64,000 nucleotides of DNA from Nostoc sp. S4 (GTDB lineage: Bacteria; Cyanobacteriota; Cyanobacteriia; Cyanobacteriales; Nostocaceae): positions 152,210 to 216,209 of the forward strand of contig JAQYWR010000005.1 in assembly GCA_029379225.1 (NCBI GenBank). The letters run 5' to 3'. Position 1 is the first letter of the stretch, and each line of letters opens with the position of its first letter. Under the pieces are notes generated by a model, which worked only from the letters and a program-made list of their open reading frames with translations, was not told the origin of the DNA and made no database searches. The position numbers and the translations under genes are program-made. Shown piece by piece: positions 45,933 to 54,721 of the stretch.

Positions 45933-46787
45933 TTAACATTCAGCACTCAGCACTCCTGATAACTCATTTGCTAGAGTTACCCACTGCTGAGGGCTGAGGT
46001 CTTCGGCTCTGGCTTGGGGATTTATTTCTAATTGTTCCAGTAATTGGGTCAGGCGATCGCGTTCTACAACAGATTGCAAATTATTTCGTAACATTTTACG
46101 CTTGGCAGCAAATCCCAGCTTTAGCAAATTTTCTAATTGTTTTGGGTTAAGTGCTGGGATCTCTATTTTTCTCGGACGCAATCGCACGACTGCTGAATCG
46201 ACTTTTGGCGGTGGATGGAATGCGGCTGCTGGGACTGGGCAAATTAATTCGCACTCAGCTAAATACTGTACGCGCACGCTTAATGCCCCAAAGGCTTTTG
46301 ACCCTGGTTGAGCGTACAATCTTTCTGCTACTTCTTTTTGTACTAGCAGGACTATCAATTCAAACGGTTCGGGGTTGGGATTAGCGATCGTACCGAGTAG
46401 TTTTTCGATGATTGGGCCTGTAATATTGTAAGGAATATTGGCTACTACTTTATTTTGGTTTTGGAAATTAGGAAATGCTACCAAGTGGGATGGTAAATCT
46501 AAGGTAAGAAAATCTCCTTGCAGCAGTAAAAAATTTTCCTTTTTACCTATTTGTTTTGCCAATAGCTTGCATAAATCGCGGTCTATTTCAACTGCAAGTA
46601 GAGATTCTACTAAAGGTAGTAAACGACGAGTGAGAATACCTGTTCCTGGGCCAATTTCCAGGATGCGTTCGCCCTTGGCGTTGGCGGAGCCATCGCCTTG
46701 CGTACACTCTGCTGCTTTAATAATTGCGTCGAGTGCTTTTTCACTTTTAAGCCAGTGCTGAGCAAAGACCTTGCGCGGTCGAATCAT
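45933..46787 (-). CDS. rsmA: 16S rRNA (adenine-1518/1519-N6,N6) dimethyltransferase
   Basis: A 284-residue KsgA. It dimethylates two adjacent adenines in the 3'-terminal hairpin of 16S rRNA during small-subunit assembly. SAM-binding elements: RKVFAQHWLKSEKAL, ILEIGPGTGILTRRL (motif I), LLAVEIDRDLCKLL and the catalytic NIPYNITGPI (motif IV, NxPY). The C-terminal domain has AAFHPPPKVDSAVVRL and FAAKRKMLRNNL, both family signatures. It is the first gene of the cluster with ispE and DUF3082. Nothing unusual is seen. Confidence 0.97.
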   Translation of the reverse strand: MIRPRKVFAQHWLKSEKALDAIIKAAECTQGDGSANAKGERILEIGPGTGILTRRLLPLVESLLAVEIDRDLCKLLAKQIGKKENFLLLQGDFLTLDLPSHLVAFPNFQNQNKVVANIPYNITGPIIEKLLGTIANPNPEPFELIVLLVQKEVAERLYAQPGSKAFGALSVRVQYLAECELICPVPAAAFHPPPKVDSAVVRLRPRKIEIPALNPKQLENLLKLGFAAKRKMLRNNLQSVVERDRLTQLLEQLEINPQARAEDLSPQQWVTLANELSGVLSAEC

Positions 46788-46988
46788 TTATATTTATATT
46801 CTTATTGAATACTTTTTATGATTAATTTTATATTAATTTATATGGTTAAACTTGAGTAAATTTCATAGAAGCTTGCATAAAATTAGTGACCGAATTAATC
46901 AAATTAAATCGGATCGCCAGAAATTTTATTAAGTAAACTCAAAGGTTATCCTAGCTCTTTTTATTGTTCGTTTACAAATAAAGGACAA

Positions 46989-48119
46989 CTAATTACTTAA
47001 TAATGCTAAACAATCTGTTTCTGCCCACCAAGCATAAATTGGTGTATCGCGGTCTGGTAAATTCCCGAAAGTATTCGGTTGTAATACATTAATTCTGATA
47101 CCATTTATTAATTCCACAATGTAATTAACGTGAGTGCCTAGATACATAACATTAACTAAGCGACCTTCAAAACAATTTGTTGGCAAATTGGGTGGATAAA
47201 GTGAAAGCTGAATTTTTTCTGGGCGTACACTGACAACCACTGGTTGTGATAATTCAGTTGGTGTATCTTCAACACGGGTGATGATAATTGAGAGTCCTGT
47301 TTTTGTCAAAATTTCTACATCACAAGAGTTGACCGCTAGGATTTCACCATTAAATAAATTAGTATCGCCAATAAAATCAGCAACAAAAGATGTTTTTGGA
47401 CGTTCGTAAATTTGGCTGGGAGTACCAATTTGCTCAATTTTGCCTTGATTCATCACAGCAATACGATCGCTCAAAGAAAGTGCTTCTTCTTGGTCGTGTG
47501 TCACCATCACAAACGTCAATCTCAAGTCTTGATGTAAATTTGATAACTCAACTTGCATTTCCTTACGCAGTTTTAAATCTAACGCCCCTAAAGGTTCATC
47601 TAATAGGACGACAGCAGGACGATTGACTAAAGCCCTAGCCAAAGCAACGCGTTGCTGTTGACCGCCAGAAAGTTGATTGGGAAAGCGCGATCGCAAACTT
47701 TCCATTTTCACCAGTTTTAAAGCTTCTTGAACTCTAGTTTCAATTTCCGTTTTACGTAATTTTTTTAACCGCAGTCCGAAAGCGATGTTATCCCACACAT
47801 TCAAGTGGTTAAATAAAGCATAACTTTGAAATACAGTATTGACGGGTCGGCGGTAAGGGGGCACATTAGTCATAGACTGACCCTGAATCAACACCTTGCC
47901 AGCGTCGGCAATTTCAAACCCGGCAATTAAACGCAGTGTTGTTGTTTTCCCACAACCGGAGGGGCCTAAAATACTAAAAAATTCCCCCTGTTTGACATCC
48001 AAATCTATTCCGTGTACTGCTGGTTCTTGATTAAAAAACTTGAACACATTACGCAGTTCAACGTCAAGTGGGTGAAAAGTTGCGATCCCCCTCTGATTCT
48101 GCATCGCAGTTTGAGCCAT
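46989..48119 (-). CDS. potA: Spermidine/putrescine ABC transporter ATPase
   Basis: A 376-residue PotA-type ATPase. Walker A is GPSGCGKTT, signature LSGGQQQRVALARAL, Walker B VVLLDEPLGALD, and the H-loop FVMVTHDQEEAL. The C-terminal TOBE-like domain (about 295-370: VVSVRPEKIQLSLYPPNLPT, VNVMYLGTHVNYIVELINGI) is typical of this class. The best partners in the window are PotD and PotB at 21.4-23.4 kb, 23 kb away, so the system would be split. It is divergent from PBP2 across a 197-bp gap. Alternative: any transporter of the Pot/Fut class. Confidence 0.9.
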   Translation of the reverse strand: MAQTAMQNQRGIATFHPLDVELRNVFKFFNQEPAVHGIDLDVKQGEFFSILGPSGCGKTTTLRLIAGFEIADAGKVLIQGQSMTNVPPYRRPVNTVFQSYALFNHLNVWDNIAFGLRLKKLRKTEIETRVQEALKLVKMESLRSRFPNQLSGGQQQRVALARALVNRPAVVLLDEPLGALDLKLRKEMQVELSNLHQDLRLTFVMVTHDQEEALSLSDRIAVMNQGKIEQIGTPSQIYERPKTSFVADFIGDTNLFNGEILAVNSCDVEILTKTGLSIIITRVEDTPTELSQPVVVSVRPEKIQLSLYPPNLPTNCFEGRLVNVMYLGTHVNYIVELINGIRINVLQPNTFGNLPDRDTPIYAWWAETDCLALLSN

Positions 48120-48316
48120 AATCCTCAGTAGAATGCCGTGATTTTACCTGATTTTGTCAATTTATCTTGTCTTTTGGGCAGACTAAATTTGACACTTTGG
48201 TTTATTGTATCCGCCAAAAACAATTGTTCAGGAATATACTCGCCCAATTTTTTAGCACCCAGTACTGACTATCATAATATTTACAAATAATCTTAATTTT
48301 AAGTACTCTTTGTCTT

Positions 48317-50170
48317 ATGACCCTATTGAAACCAGCTCCATTTGGTGGCAAAAAAAATACACGCACAGTCGGACGCAGTTTTCAACCAATATTTTTAATT
48401 GTATTTACTCTATTGATGGTGACGGGAATTAGCGCTCGTTTAGCGTACTTACAAATTATTGAAGGAGCGAATCACCGCAAACGAGCAGAAGCGAATCGGA
48501 TTCGGACGATTTCCAAACAACCAGAGCGGGGTAATATTTTTGACCGTAATGGCAAACTTTTAGCTAGTACTCGCTATCCTCGCTCTGTATATTTGTGGCC
48601 GATGGCACATACTAAACCCTCATGGTCGGTTGTGGCTCCGCGTCTATCTCAAATTCTCGACATTCCCCAAGAAGAGATGGAAAAGAAACTTGAAGAAGCT
48701 GGTGCTAACTCTTCTTCACTGATTCGGATTGCTCGCGATTTGAATGAAGCACAAATTACGGCATTGAAGGAGTATGAAAGCGAACTTAAAGATGTGGAAA
48801 TTTCTACGGAAGCCGTTCGCTACTACCCGCATGGCAAGGAATTAGCACATGTACTAGGTTATACACGAGAGTTAACCCCCGAACAGTTAAAAGAAAAGAA
48901 GCAGGAAGGCTACAAATTGGGGGATGTGATCGGTCAAATGGGAGTTGAAAAGGCTTATGAAAAACTGCTGCGGGGCGAATGGGGGGGTCAGCAGGTAGAA
49001 GTCGATGGTGCAGGTCGGCCGCTGCGGGTTTTGGGTGAGAAACAGGCGAAAGCTGGTAATGATTTACACTTGACCATAGATTTAGATGTGCAAAAAGCAG
49101 CAGAAAAAGCTTTAGGCGATCGCAAAGGAGCGATCGTTGCACTAGACCCGAATAATGGTGCGGTTTTAGCAATGGTATCTCACCCCACCTTTGACCCGAA
49201 TATTTTCTCCAAACAAAAACTCTCCCACAAAGATTGGGAAAGCGTCCAAGGTAAAGACCATCCCTTGGTAAATCGTGCCCTGAGCGCCTTTCCACCTGCC
49301 AGTACCTTTAAAATTATTACTACAACAGCTGGGTTGGAATCGGGTAATTTTTCTCCAGACACAGTATTACAAACCTTTGGCTCGCTGACTGTTGGTGGAG
49401 TGACTTTTGGCGAGTGGAACCACGCCGGATTCGGCCCATTGGGATTCCCCAGAGCGATCGCGATGAGTAGCGATACTTTCTTTTATCAAGTTGGCAGAAA
49501 AGTTGGTGGCCCGACTTTAATCGAATGGAGTCGTAAATACGGGTTTGGTCAAAAAACCGGCATTGAATTTGTCAACGAAGAATCAAAAGGCTTGGTTCCA
49601 GATGAAATATGGAAGCAAAAAGTTTTGAAGACACCTTGGACTGTAGGCGACACGATTAATATGTCAATTGGTCAAGGTGCTTTGCAAGTGACACCCCTGC
49701 AATCGGCAATTATGTTTTCTGTCCCTGCTAATGGTGGGTATCGAGTTCAACCGCATTTACTCAAAGACAACGAATCAGCAAAAAGTTGGCGAGAGTCTTT
49801 AAATATGAAGCCCCAAACCATCAAAGTTCTCCGCGAGGGACTGCGAAAGGTAGTGAGTGAGGGTACAGGTAAGCGCTTAGATGTACCCACAATTGCCCCA
49901 GCCTCAGGAAAGAGTGGTACTGCAGAAGCCGGTGTTGGTCGCCCCAATCATACTTGGTTTGGTGCCTATGCCCCCACTAATAAACCGGAAATTGTAGTTG
50001 TAGCATTTGGTGAAAACTCCGGCGAACATGGCGGTACTGTTTGCGGACCAATGGTTTTACAAGTGCTGGAAGCTTATTTTCAGCATCAATATCCCAGTAA
50101 GTATCAAAAACCCCAGTCTGAAGCATCAGAAGCTAAAACTCACAATTCTGGACATAGTACTGGAGACTAG
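48317..50170 (+). CDS. mrdA: Penicillin-binding protein 2 (cell-elongation transpeptidase)
   Basis: A 617-residue class B PBP that cross-links peptidoglycan during lateral growth. One N-terminal membrane anchor (about 23-42, QPIFLIVFTLLMVTGISARL), a PBP dimerisation domain (about 65-230, ISKQPERGNIFDRNGKLLAS, GQMGVEKAYEKLLRG) and a transpeptidase domain. Active-site motifs: SxxK as PASTFK with Ser329, the second motif as SSD (384-386) where many PBPs have SxN, and KSGT (532-535). In cyanobacteria PBP2 pairs with RodA; no rodA gene lies beside it here. A Ser/Glu-rich tail ends the protein. Confidence 0.93.
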   Translation: MTLLKPAPFGGKKNTRTVGRSFQPIFLIVFTLLMVTGISARLAYLQIIEGANHRKRAEANRIRTISKQPERGNIFDRNGKLLASTRYPRSVYLWPMAHTKPSWSVVAPRLSQILDIPQEEMEKKLEEAGANSSSLIRIARDLNEAQITALKEYESELKDVEISTEAVRYYPHGKELAHVLGYTRELTPEQLKEKKQEGYKLGDVIGQMGVEKAYEKLLRGEWGGQQVEVDGAGRPLRVLGEKQAKAGNDLHLTIDLDVQKAAEKALGDRKGAIVALDPNNGAVLAMVSHPTFDPNIFSKQKLSHKDWESVQGKDHPLVNRALSAFPPASTFKIITTTAGLESGNFSPDTVLQTFGSLTVGGVTFGEWNHAGFGPLGFPRAIAMSSDTFFYQVGRKVGGPTLIEWSRKYGFGQKTGIEFVNEESKGLVPDEIWKQKVLKTPWTVGDTINMSIGQGALQVTPLQSAIMFSVPANGGYRVQPHLLKDNESAKSWRESLNMKPQTIKVLREGLRKVVSEGTGKRLDVPTIAPASGKSGTAEAGVGRPNHTWFGAYAPTNKPEIVVVAFGENSGEHGGTVCGPMVLQVLEAYFQHQYPSKYQKPQSEASEAKTHNSGHSTGD

Positions 50171-50210
50171 TAGTGCTTCTTTACCAAGCGCTACCTCATC
50201 AGGCTATTTT

Positions 50211-50251
50211 GAATACTTTAGTCTGTAGAACTTTTGTATTCAAAATTCTAC
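50211..50251. promoter_or_regulatory. Candidate operator upstream of the HTH regulator gene
   Basis: GAATACTTTAGT (50211) matches 11 of the first 12 bases of the perfect palindrome at 52366 upstream of the methyltransferase. Just after it, arms GTAGAACTTT and AAATTCTAC (50225-50251) form an imperfect dyad with an inner GTATTC half-site. The block lies 12-52 bp before the regulator start codon. Confidence 0.55.
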
Positions 50252-50262
50252 GCTTTTTCTTC

Positions 50263-50508
50263 ATGCAGCCTAGTAAACTAGACCAAATTTTAGGACTAGA
50301 ACTACAGCGTCGTCGCACAAAAAAAGGTTGGTCACAGGAGTATCTTGCAGAAGTAACAGGTCTGCACAGGACTTACATAAGCCAGCTTGAGCGAGGGCTA
50401 AAAAGTCCATCAGTTAGAGTTCTCAGCCATATTACCAATGCTTTAAGTATAACAATGAGTGAGTTTTTACAAGCTGTAGAGGAATCCCTGAGTGTTGACG
50501 GACAGTGA
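50263..50508 (+). CDS. XRE-family HTH regulator, probable controller of the restriction-modification genes
   Basis: An 81-residue helix-turn-helix protein: LDQILGLELQRRRTKKGWSQ, EYLAEVTGLHRTYISQLERG (recognition helix), LKSPSVRVLSHITNALSI. Size and build match controller (C) proteins of type II systems. I use the ATG at 50263; the open frame upstream to 50173 would cross the presumed operator. The downstream endonuclease gene overlaps its 3' end by 17 bp, so the two must share a transcript. C proteins usually delay endonuclease expression until the host is methylated; that role here is inferred from layout and shared sites. Confidence 0.85.
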   Translation: MQPSKLDQILGLELQRRRTKKGWSQEYLAEVTGLHRTYISQLERGLKSPSVRVLSHITNALSITMSEFLQAVEESLSVDGQ

Positions 50509-51241
50509 GATTGAAAGATTAAGCCAAGCCATTATTGCTACCATTGCATCTCCAGTCATCGGCTCGATAGAAGATTATACGTGGGAAGCTATTTTTCATT
50601 ACGTCAAGGATATTCCTTTATCAGATCCCGCTTTGGGACGTAGCAAACTTCTCTATGATGCTGTCGACTTGGTGACTAAAACTGGTTGGTCACTTAAATC
50701 TCTCCAACTCAATAGTCTTAATTTTACAAATCCATTTTTGTTTGTCATTCAGAGAGCAGATATCATCAAGAAGGCTGTTCAACTAGGTTTTCCTGGTCTA
50801 ACTGAACAATCCTTGCCTAATGAACTTGGAGCAGCTATCATCCAACATTGGAACGAGAAGATTATTTTGAGTCAGGCAGCACAAAGCGTTGTAAATAGTT
50901 ATGAAGGTATATTACTCAAAACTATCAAAGGTTACGAGTATATTTATTGCGAGTTTCCACTTAATCCTCTTGACCCAAATACATTTTCTTGGGCTTGGAC
51001 GGTAGATAAAATTACTGGAGGATCGGGAGTTGGACTACAGGGAAGCGTTGCAGGCAAAATAGAATTAGTTTGGTACAAAAATCAGAAACAACTTTTTCGA
51101 GCTAGAACTATTCCTACACAGGCGGTTCGTATTACAGTTGAAAGAACTCGTCTGACGCTTGATCGATACGTAAAGACAGTTCTGTGTGCTTTACAAGATC
51201 AAATCAATACTCAGTTTTCTGAGGATAAGCTTGAAGAATAG
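50492..51241 (+). CDS. Putative type II restriction endonuclease
   Basis: A 249-residue protein I do not recognise by family. It is placed as the restriction enzyme because it overlaps a C-like regulator gene and converges on an m5C methyltransferase gene with a 38-bp overlap. The start is GTG at 50492. Visible features: IEDYTWEAIFHYVKDI, a possible catalytic stretch around GYEYIYCEFPLNPLDPNTFS, a Gly-rich loop (KITGGSGVGLQGSVAGK) followed by IELVWYKNQKQLFRAR that could carry a PD-(D/E)XK-type Glu and Lys, and a charged C-terminal helix. Recognition sequence cannot be predicted. Confidence 0.65.
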   Translation: MLTDSEIERLSQAIIATIASPVIGSIEDYTWEAIFHYVKDIPLSDPALGRSKLLYDAVDLVTKTGWSLKSLQLNSLNFTNPFLFVIQRADIIKKAVQLGFPGLTEQSLPNELGAAIIQHWNEKIILSQAAQSVVNSYEGILLKTIKGYEYIYCEFPLNPLDPNTFSWAWTVDKITGGSGVGLQGSVAGKIELVWYKNQKQLFRARTIPTQAVRITVERTRLTLDRYVKTVLCALQDQINTQFSEDKLEE

Positions 51242-52361
51242 ATGAGGCTATTACTTTACCTAGCAGGGGAGGTACAGATTCACCAATTTGAGAAGCCATA
51301 TCAGTATATGTTCCCAAAAAGTGAAAATCATCTGGATAAGAGTGTAATCTTGCAGCTTCACGTATTGTAATTGTTCGATCCTGAGTTGGATGGAAAAACC
51401 TACCCGATCCTGGATGGAAGAGCCATCTGGTAATAGTTCTCGCTGGCTTATCCCAGTAAAGTCTCCCGTATGCACCACTATAGTGTTTCTTAGGAGCTAA
51501 TTCAGAAGGTAAGTCCCTAGCATCTTGTCCTTCGCAAAGAGCGCGAGCTCTCGAAAATTGAATTGGACTTAAAGCACGAGCAACATGATTAACAATTTTT
51601 GTGCTTTGATGACGCATCATTGTTTGATATGTAGTTTGCGGAGGAAAAGGATAAACTTCAGCGTCATAGTCTTGTCCTGCATCTAGTGGTGGTAAGTCTC
51701 CAATCGCATCTCTGACTGTGACAAGTGGAGAAATTTTTCCCTCTAATAAATCAAGCTGATTACAAGATTTTGTATTTCTATAGTCACTTTTAATGTCACC
51801 AAAATGTGTTGGTTTAGGAAAATGAAGGCAGTGATCTAGGCTAGCTATAAAAAAAGCTCTGGATCTCGTTTGTGGTATTCCGTAATGTGCAGCATTTAAT
51901 GATGAAAAGACAACTTTATAACCCAATGATTCAAGTTTTTCTGTTATTTCTTTGCTGATTATGCCATTGTAAGCTTTCAAGATTTCAGGCACGTTCTCCA
52001 TTACGACATAAAGGGGTTTAAACTCCTCTACGAATTCCAAAAACGTTTGATATAACTGGTTACGGGAATCATTGAGATAGCGATAATCAGCAGGAATATT
52101 TCTTGAAAATCCTTGACACGGGGGACCACCAATTAAAGCTGTTAATTCTTCTCGTCGCAAGTCCAAAGCTAATCGTAAGTCATCAGGACTAAGCTTACGT
52201 AAGTCCTGATGAATAATTTTAGTTTTTGGGTAATTGTGCTTATAGGTTGCCAAGGCTTTTGCATTTACATCGATTGCACATACAGATTCAAAACCCGCCA
52301 TGTGAAATCCTTTTGTCAAGCCACCAGCACCAGCAAATAAGTCAATAATCTTGTGTGTCAT
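51204..52361 (-). CDS. DNA (cytosine-5) methyltransferase
   Basis: A 385-residue C5 DNA methyltransferase with the ordered motifs: I (IIDLFAGAGGLTKGF), IV with catalytic Cys (IGGPPCQGFSRN), VI (VVMENVPEI), VIII (IPQTRSRAFF), IX (REAARLHSYPDDF) and X (QIGESVPPLLGKVIA). The target-recognition region lies about residues 215-300. It probably protects the recognition site of the convergent endonuclease. A perfect 16-bp palindrome (52366-52381) lies five bases upstream of the start codon, well placed to control its expression. An orphan methyltransferase is the alternative, but the linked C-like gene argues against it. Confidence 0.94.
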   Translation of the reverse strand: MTHKIIDLFAGAGGLTKGFHMAGFESVCAIDVNAKALATYKHNYPKTKIIHQDLRKLSPDDLRLALDLRREELTALIGGPPCQGFSRNIPADYRYLNDSRNQLYQTFLEFVEEFKPLYVVMENVPEILKAYNGIISKEITEKLESLGYKVVFSSLNAAHYGIPQTRSRAFFIASLDHCLHFPKPTHFGDIKSDYRNTKSCNQLDLLEGKISPLVTVRDAIGDLPPLDAGQDYDAEVYPFPPQTTYQTMMRHQSTKIVNHVARALSPIQFSRARALCEGQDARDLPSELAPKKHYSGAYGRLYWDKPARTITRWLFHPGSGRFFHPTQDRTITIREAARLHSYPDDFHFLGTYTDMASQIGESVPPLLGKVIASSILQAYPQKTEY

Positions 52362-52365
52362 TTTT

Positions 52366-52381
52366 GAATACTATAGTATTC
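52366..52381. promoter_or_regulatory. Perfect 16-bp palindrome in the methyltransferase leader (candidate C-box)
   Basis: GAATACTATAGTATTC is fully self-complementary and ends four bases before the methyltransferase ATG. A closely related site occurs upstream of the HTH regulator gene at 50211. A regulator bound here would block transcription or translation of the methyltransferase. Confidence 0.65.
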
Positions 52382-52437
52382 GAGATATATCGTCAAGCAA
52401 CTCCTCGATCAAAAGATAGTAATCTCTAAATAAACTT

Positions 52438-53283
52438 TTATTGAGCCACCTGAGCGGGTTTTAAATTTCTAGCTCTGTAGAAAGTTTCCAAGCTATCGCG
52501 ATCGCCGACGAAACGCCAGTGCCAAGGTTCATAACTTACACCTTGAAGATTATTTTTCGGAAAGGACATTTCAAAGCCAAAACGCGCTGCATTTGCTTGT
52601 AGCCACTGATAAGCTTTGGTTTTGTCAAAGTTAGGTTGGAGATTTGTCGCTGGTGCTGCACCATCTCCAATATCCGCAGCATAACCTGTGTGATGTTCGC
52701 TATGACCGGGAGGAGCGCTGAGGGCTGCTCGTTCTGCTGGTGTTTGATTTCGCTGGGCGCCGACAGCAAAAAACAATTGCTCTTGGTCTTTGATTGAGCG
52801 AAAGCCAGAAATTGGCACTAAAATTACATTTGCACTTCGTGCTGTTGCTACCATCTCCTGAAACTTTTGGGCAGCAGCTTTTCGCATTCTAATGCCCCTA
52901 TTTCCGGAAATGGTTACTAGTTCTGACTCCGGGGCTTCTGAGTATGCTAGATGCCCTAACAAAGTATTGTTGGAATTATTGGTATTGGAATTATTAGATG
53001 TTGCGCTGGTTGCAGGAGCAGGACTAATTGCTGAAGGTTGCAAATTGGCAGTTTTTCTAAATGTAGTCAAGAAAAACAAAAAACTACTAATTAAAGCCAG
53101 CAGGATAAATCCCGCTACTCCCCCAATCAACAAAAATCGAGGCTGCAACCACACCTTGGGTACTGCAACAGGAGTATCGCGTACAGCCACTGGAATATCA
53201 TCAGGATCGGGTGATGAATTTTGCAGTTTTTTAGAAAACCCAGCCTTCTTCAAGGGAAAACTCCTGTTTTGTGGGATAGCCAT
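52438..53283 (-). CDS. D-alanyl-D-alanine carboxypeptidase, VanY/M15B family
   Basis: A 281-residue cell-wall enzyme. A cytoplasmic tail is followed by one transmembrane helix (about 51-75, FLLIGGVAGFILLALISSFL), a Ser/Thr/Asn-rich linker and the M15 domain (about 130-275). Zinc ligands fit the family pattern: His and Asp in GHSEHHTGYAADIGDG, His in YEPWHWRFVG. It should trim peptidoglycan stem peptides in the periplasm. The ATG at 53283 is chosen; a TTG seven codons upstream is in frame. It is divergent from the AEC transporter gene. Whether it is a recycling or a resistance-type enzyme cannot be told. Confidence 0.92.
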   Translation of the reverse strand: MAIPQNRSFPLKKAGFSKKLQNSSPDPDDIPVAVRDTPVAVPKVWLQPRFLLIGGVAGFILLALISSFLFFLTTFRKTANLQPSAISPAPATSATSNNSNTNNSNNTLLGHLAYSEAPESELVTISGNRGIRMRKAAAQKFQEMVATARSANVILVPISGFRSIKDQEQLFFAVGAQRNQTPAERAALSAPPGHSEHHTGYAADIGDGAAPATNLQPNFDKTKAYQWLQANAARFGFEMSFPKNNLQGVSYEPWHWRFVGDRDSLETFYRARNLKPAQVAQ

Positions 53284-53355
53284 AACAGATTTTGCACTGG
53301 ACAAAAGGTAGAGGTAAAAGGTAGCATTTTAGATTTGTAATTCTCAGGCGCAATT

Positions 53356-54273
53356 TTGACAAACCTTTTAGAACTATACGTCAAGCTGGGAGGATTAGTA
53401 CTGGTAGGTTTTGTTTTGGGACGCAAACTACCTGTAACAGTTCCTACCAGGTTAGGCCAGTTTCTTTATTGGGTGGGAGTACCCATCAGCATAGTATCTT
53501 TTTTGCACCGATCTAGCTTGTCCGGGCAGATTTGGATTGCACCTGCGATCGCTTACCTAGCCATTCTACTCGGTGCATTTTTAGCTTGGGTAGGCATTAA
53601 AGTGCAAGCCTATTTTAGAAATACCGTTCCCCAAGCACCAACTCAGGCTAGCCTGCTGCTAACGGCAATGCTAGGTAATACAGGCTTTCTTGGCTTTCCC
53701 ATCGCTTTAGCAATGGTAGGTAAAGAATACTTTGCTTGGGCGTTATTTTACGATTTGCTGGGTTCGTTCCCTGGAGCTTATGGCTTGGGCGTGTTACTAG
53801 CAGCGCGTTTTGGCGGTGGTGTCCACAATTATTGGCAAACTCTGAGAGCTGTCTTAATTAATCCTGCTCTATGGAGTTTCGGATTTGGCTTGTTGTTTCG
53901 AGAGGTAACAATCCCCACAGTTGTGGAATTGTGCCTAGAGAAATTGGCTTGGAGTATCCTAACTTTATCTTTGGTGCTAATTGGAATGCGACTAGCGCTG
54001 CTTAACTCTTGGCGCAGCCTACCACAAGTAGGGATGAGCTTAGCAATCAAAATGCTACTAGTTCCCTTAATCTTGGGGAGCATCCTACCACTGTTTGGAT
54101 TAACGGGTTCTACAGCAAAGGTGATAGTCCTGCAAATGTCTATGCCTCCAGCTTTTGCCACACTGGTAATTGCTGAGACATTCAATCTCGATCGCGATTT
54201 AGCTGTAACTGCCTTAGCTGCTGGAGCTATAGTATTGCTGATTACTCTGCCAATTTGGCTGTGGCTATTTTGA
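53356..54273 (+). CDS. AEC-family transporter (auxin-efflux-carrier-like)
   Basis: A 305-residue membrane protein with about ten hydrophobic segments. Family features: GFVLGRKLPVTVPTRLGQFL, VGVPISIVSFLHRSS, AMLGNTGFLGFPIALAMVG (the conserved G-N-x-G-x-x-G-P region), NPALWSFGFGLL and MSMPPAFATLVIAETFNLD. AEC members export organic acids or auxins in plants; the substrate in cyanobacteria is unknown. The start is TTG at 53356, unusual but the only one giving a full first helix. It is divergent from the VanY-type gene by 72 bp. Confidence 0.9.
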   Translation: MTNLLELYVKLGGLVLVGFVLGRKLPVTVPTRLGQFLYWVGVPISIVSFLHRSSLSGQIWIAPAIAYLAILLGAFLAWVGIKVQAYFRNTVPQAPTQASLLLTAMLGNTGFLGFPIALAMVGKEYFAWALFYDLLGSFPGAYGLGVLLAARFGGGVHNYWQTLRAVLINPALWSFGFGLLFREVTIPTVVELCLEKLAWSILTLSLVLIGMRLALLNSWRSLPQVGMSLAIKMLLVPLILGSILPLFGLTGSTAKVIVLQMSMPPAFATLVIAETFNLDRDLAVTALAAGAIVLLITLPIWLWLF

Positions 54274-54721
54274 TTTTGGATTGATGCACTATCTATAGTC
54301 AGCATAAATACTCAATAAATAAGTATTTGCACTCAGCTTCACAATCTGCTAATATTTTTTAAGCATTTACTTTACTTATTAGTAAAATCAGGTTTTTTAA
54401 GCAATTTAACAGTCACTCGTATTCAAAAGCTTGCAGATTTTTCTGATGTTTCTCCTGGTAGATTTTTCTTATAAATCCATCAGAGAAAGATTTTTTAGAA
54501 GCAGTCTAGAGATAGAGAAAAATGTTTAATTTGCATTATCTTTTCTGGCGATCGCTTTTAGGTATAAACTACTAAACTATCTATTTAAATAAAGTATATT
54601 ACATAACTTTCCCAAAAGAAACTAACTACACCCCAACTCTTAAATATTGCTATAAAATCACTAAAAATATAGCCTTATAAGCTTTTTTTATTTGAAAACA
54701 TACTTAAATAAGAAGTATAAT
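54274..54721. other. Gene-free gap
   Basis: AT-rich, with one HIP1 site near 54549 and no open frame worth annotating. It lies between two convergent genes (the AEC and phosphoribosyltransferase genes), so it is expected to hold terminators, but I see no strong hairpin with a T-run. Confidence 0.5.
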
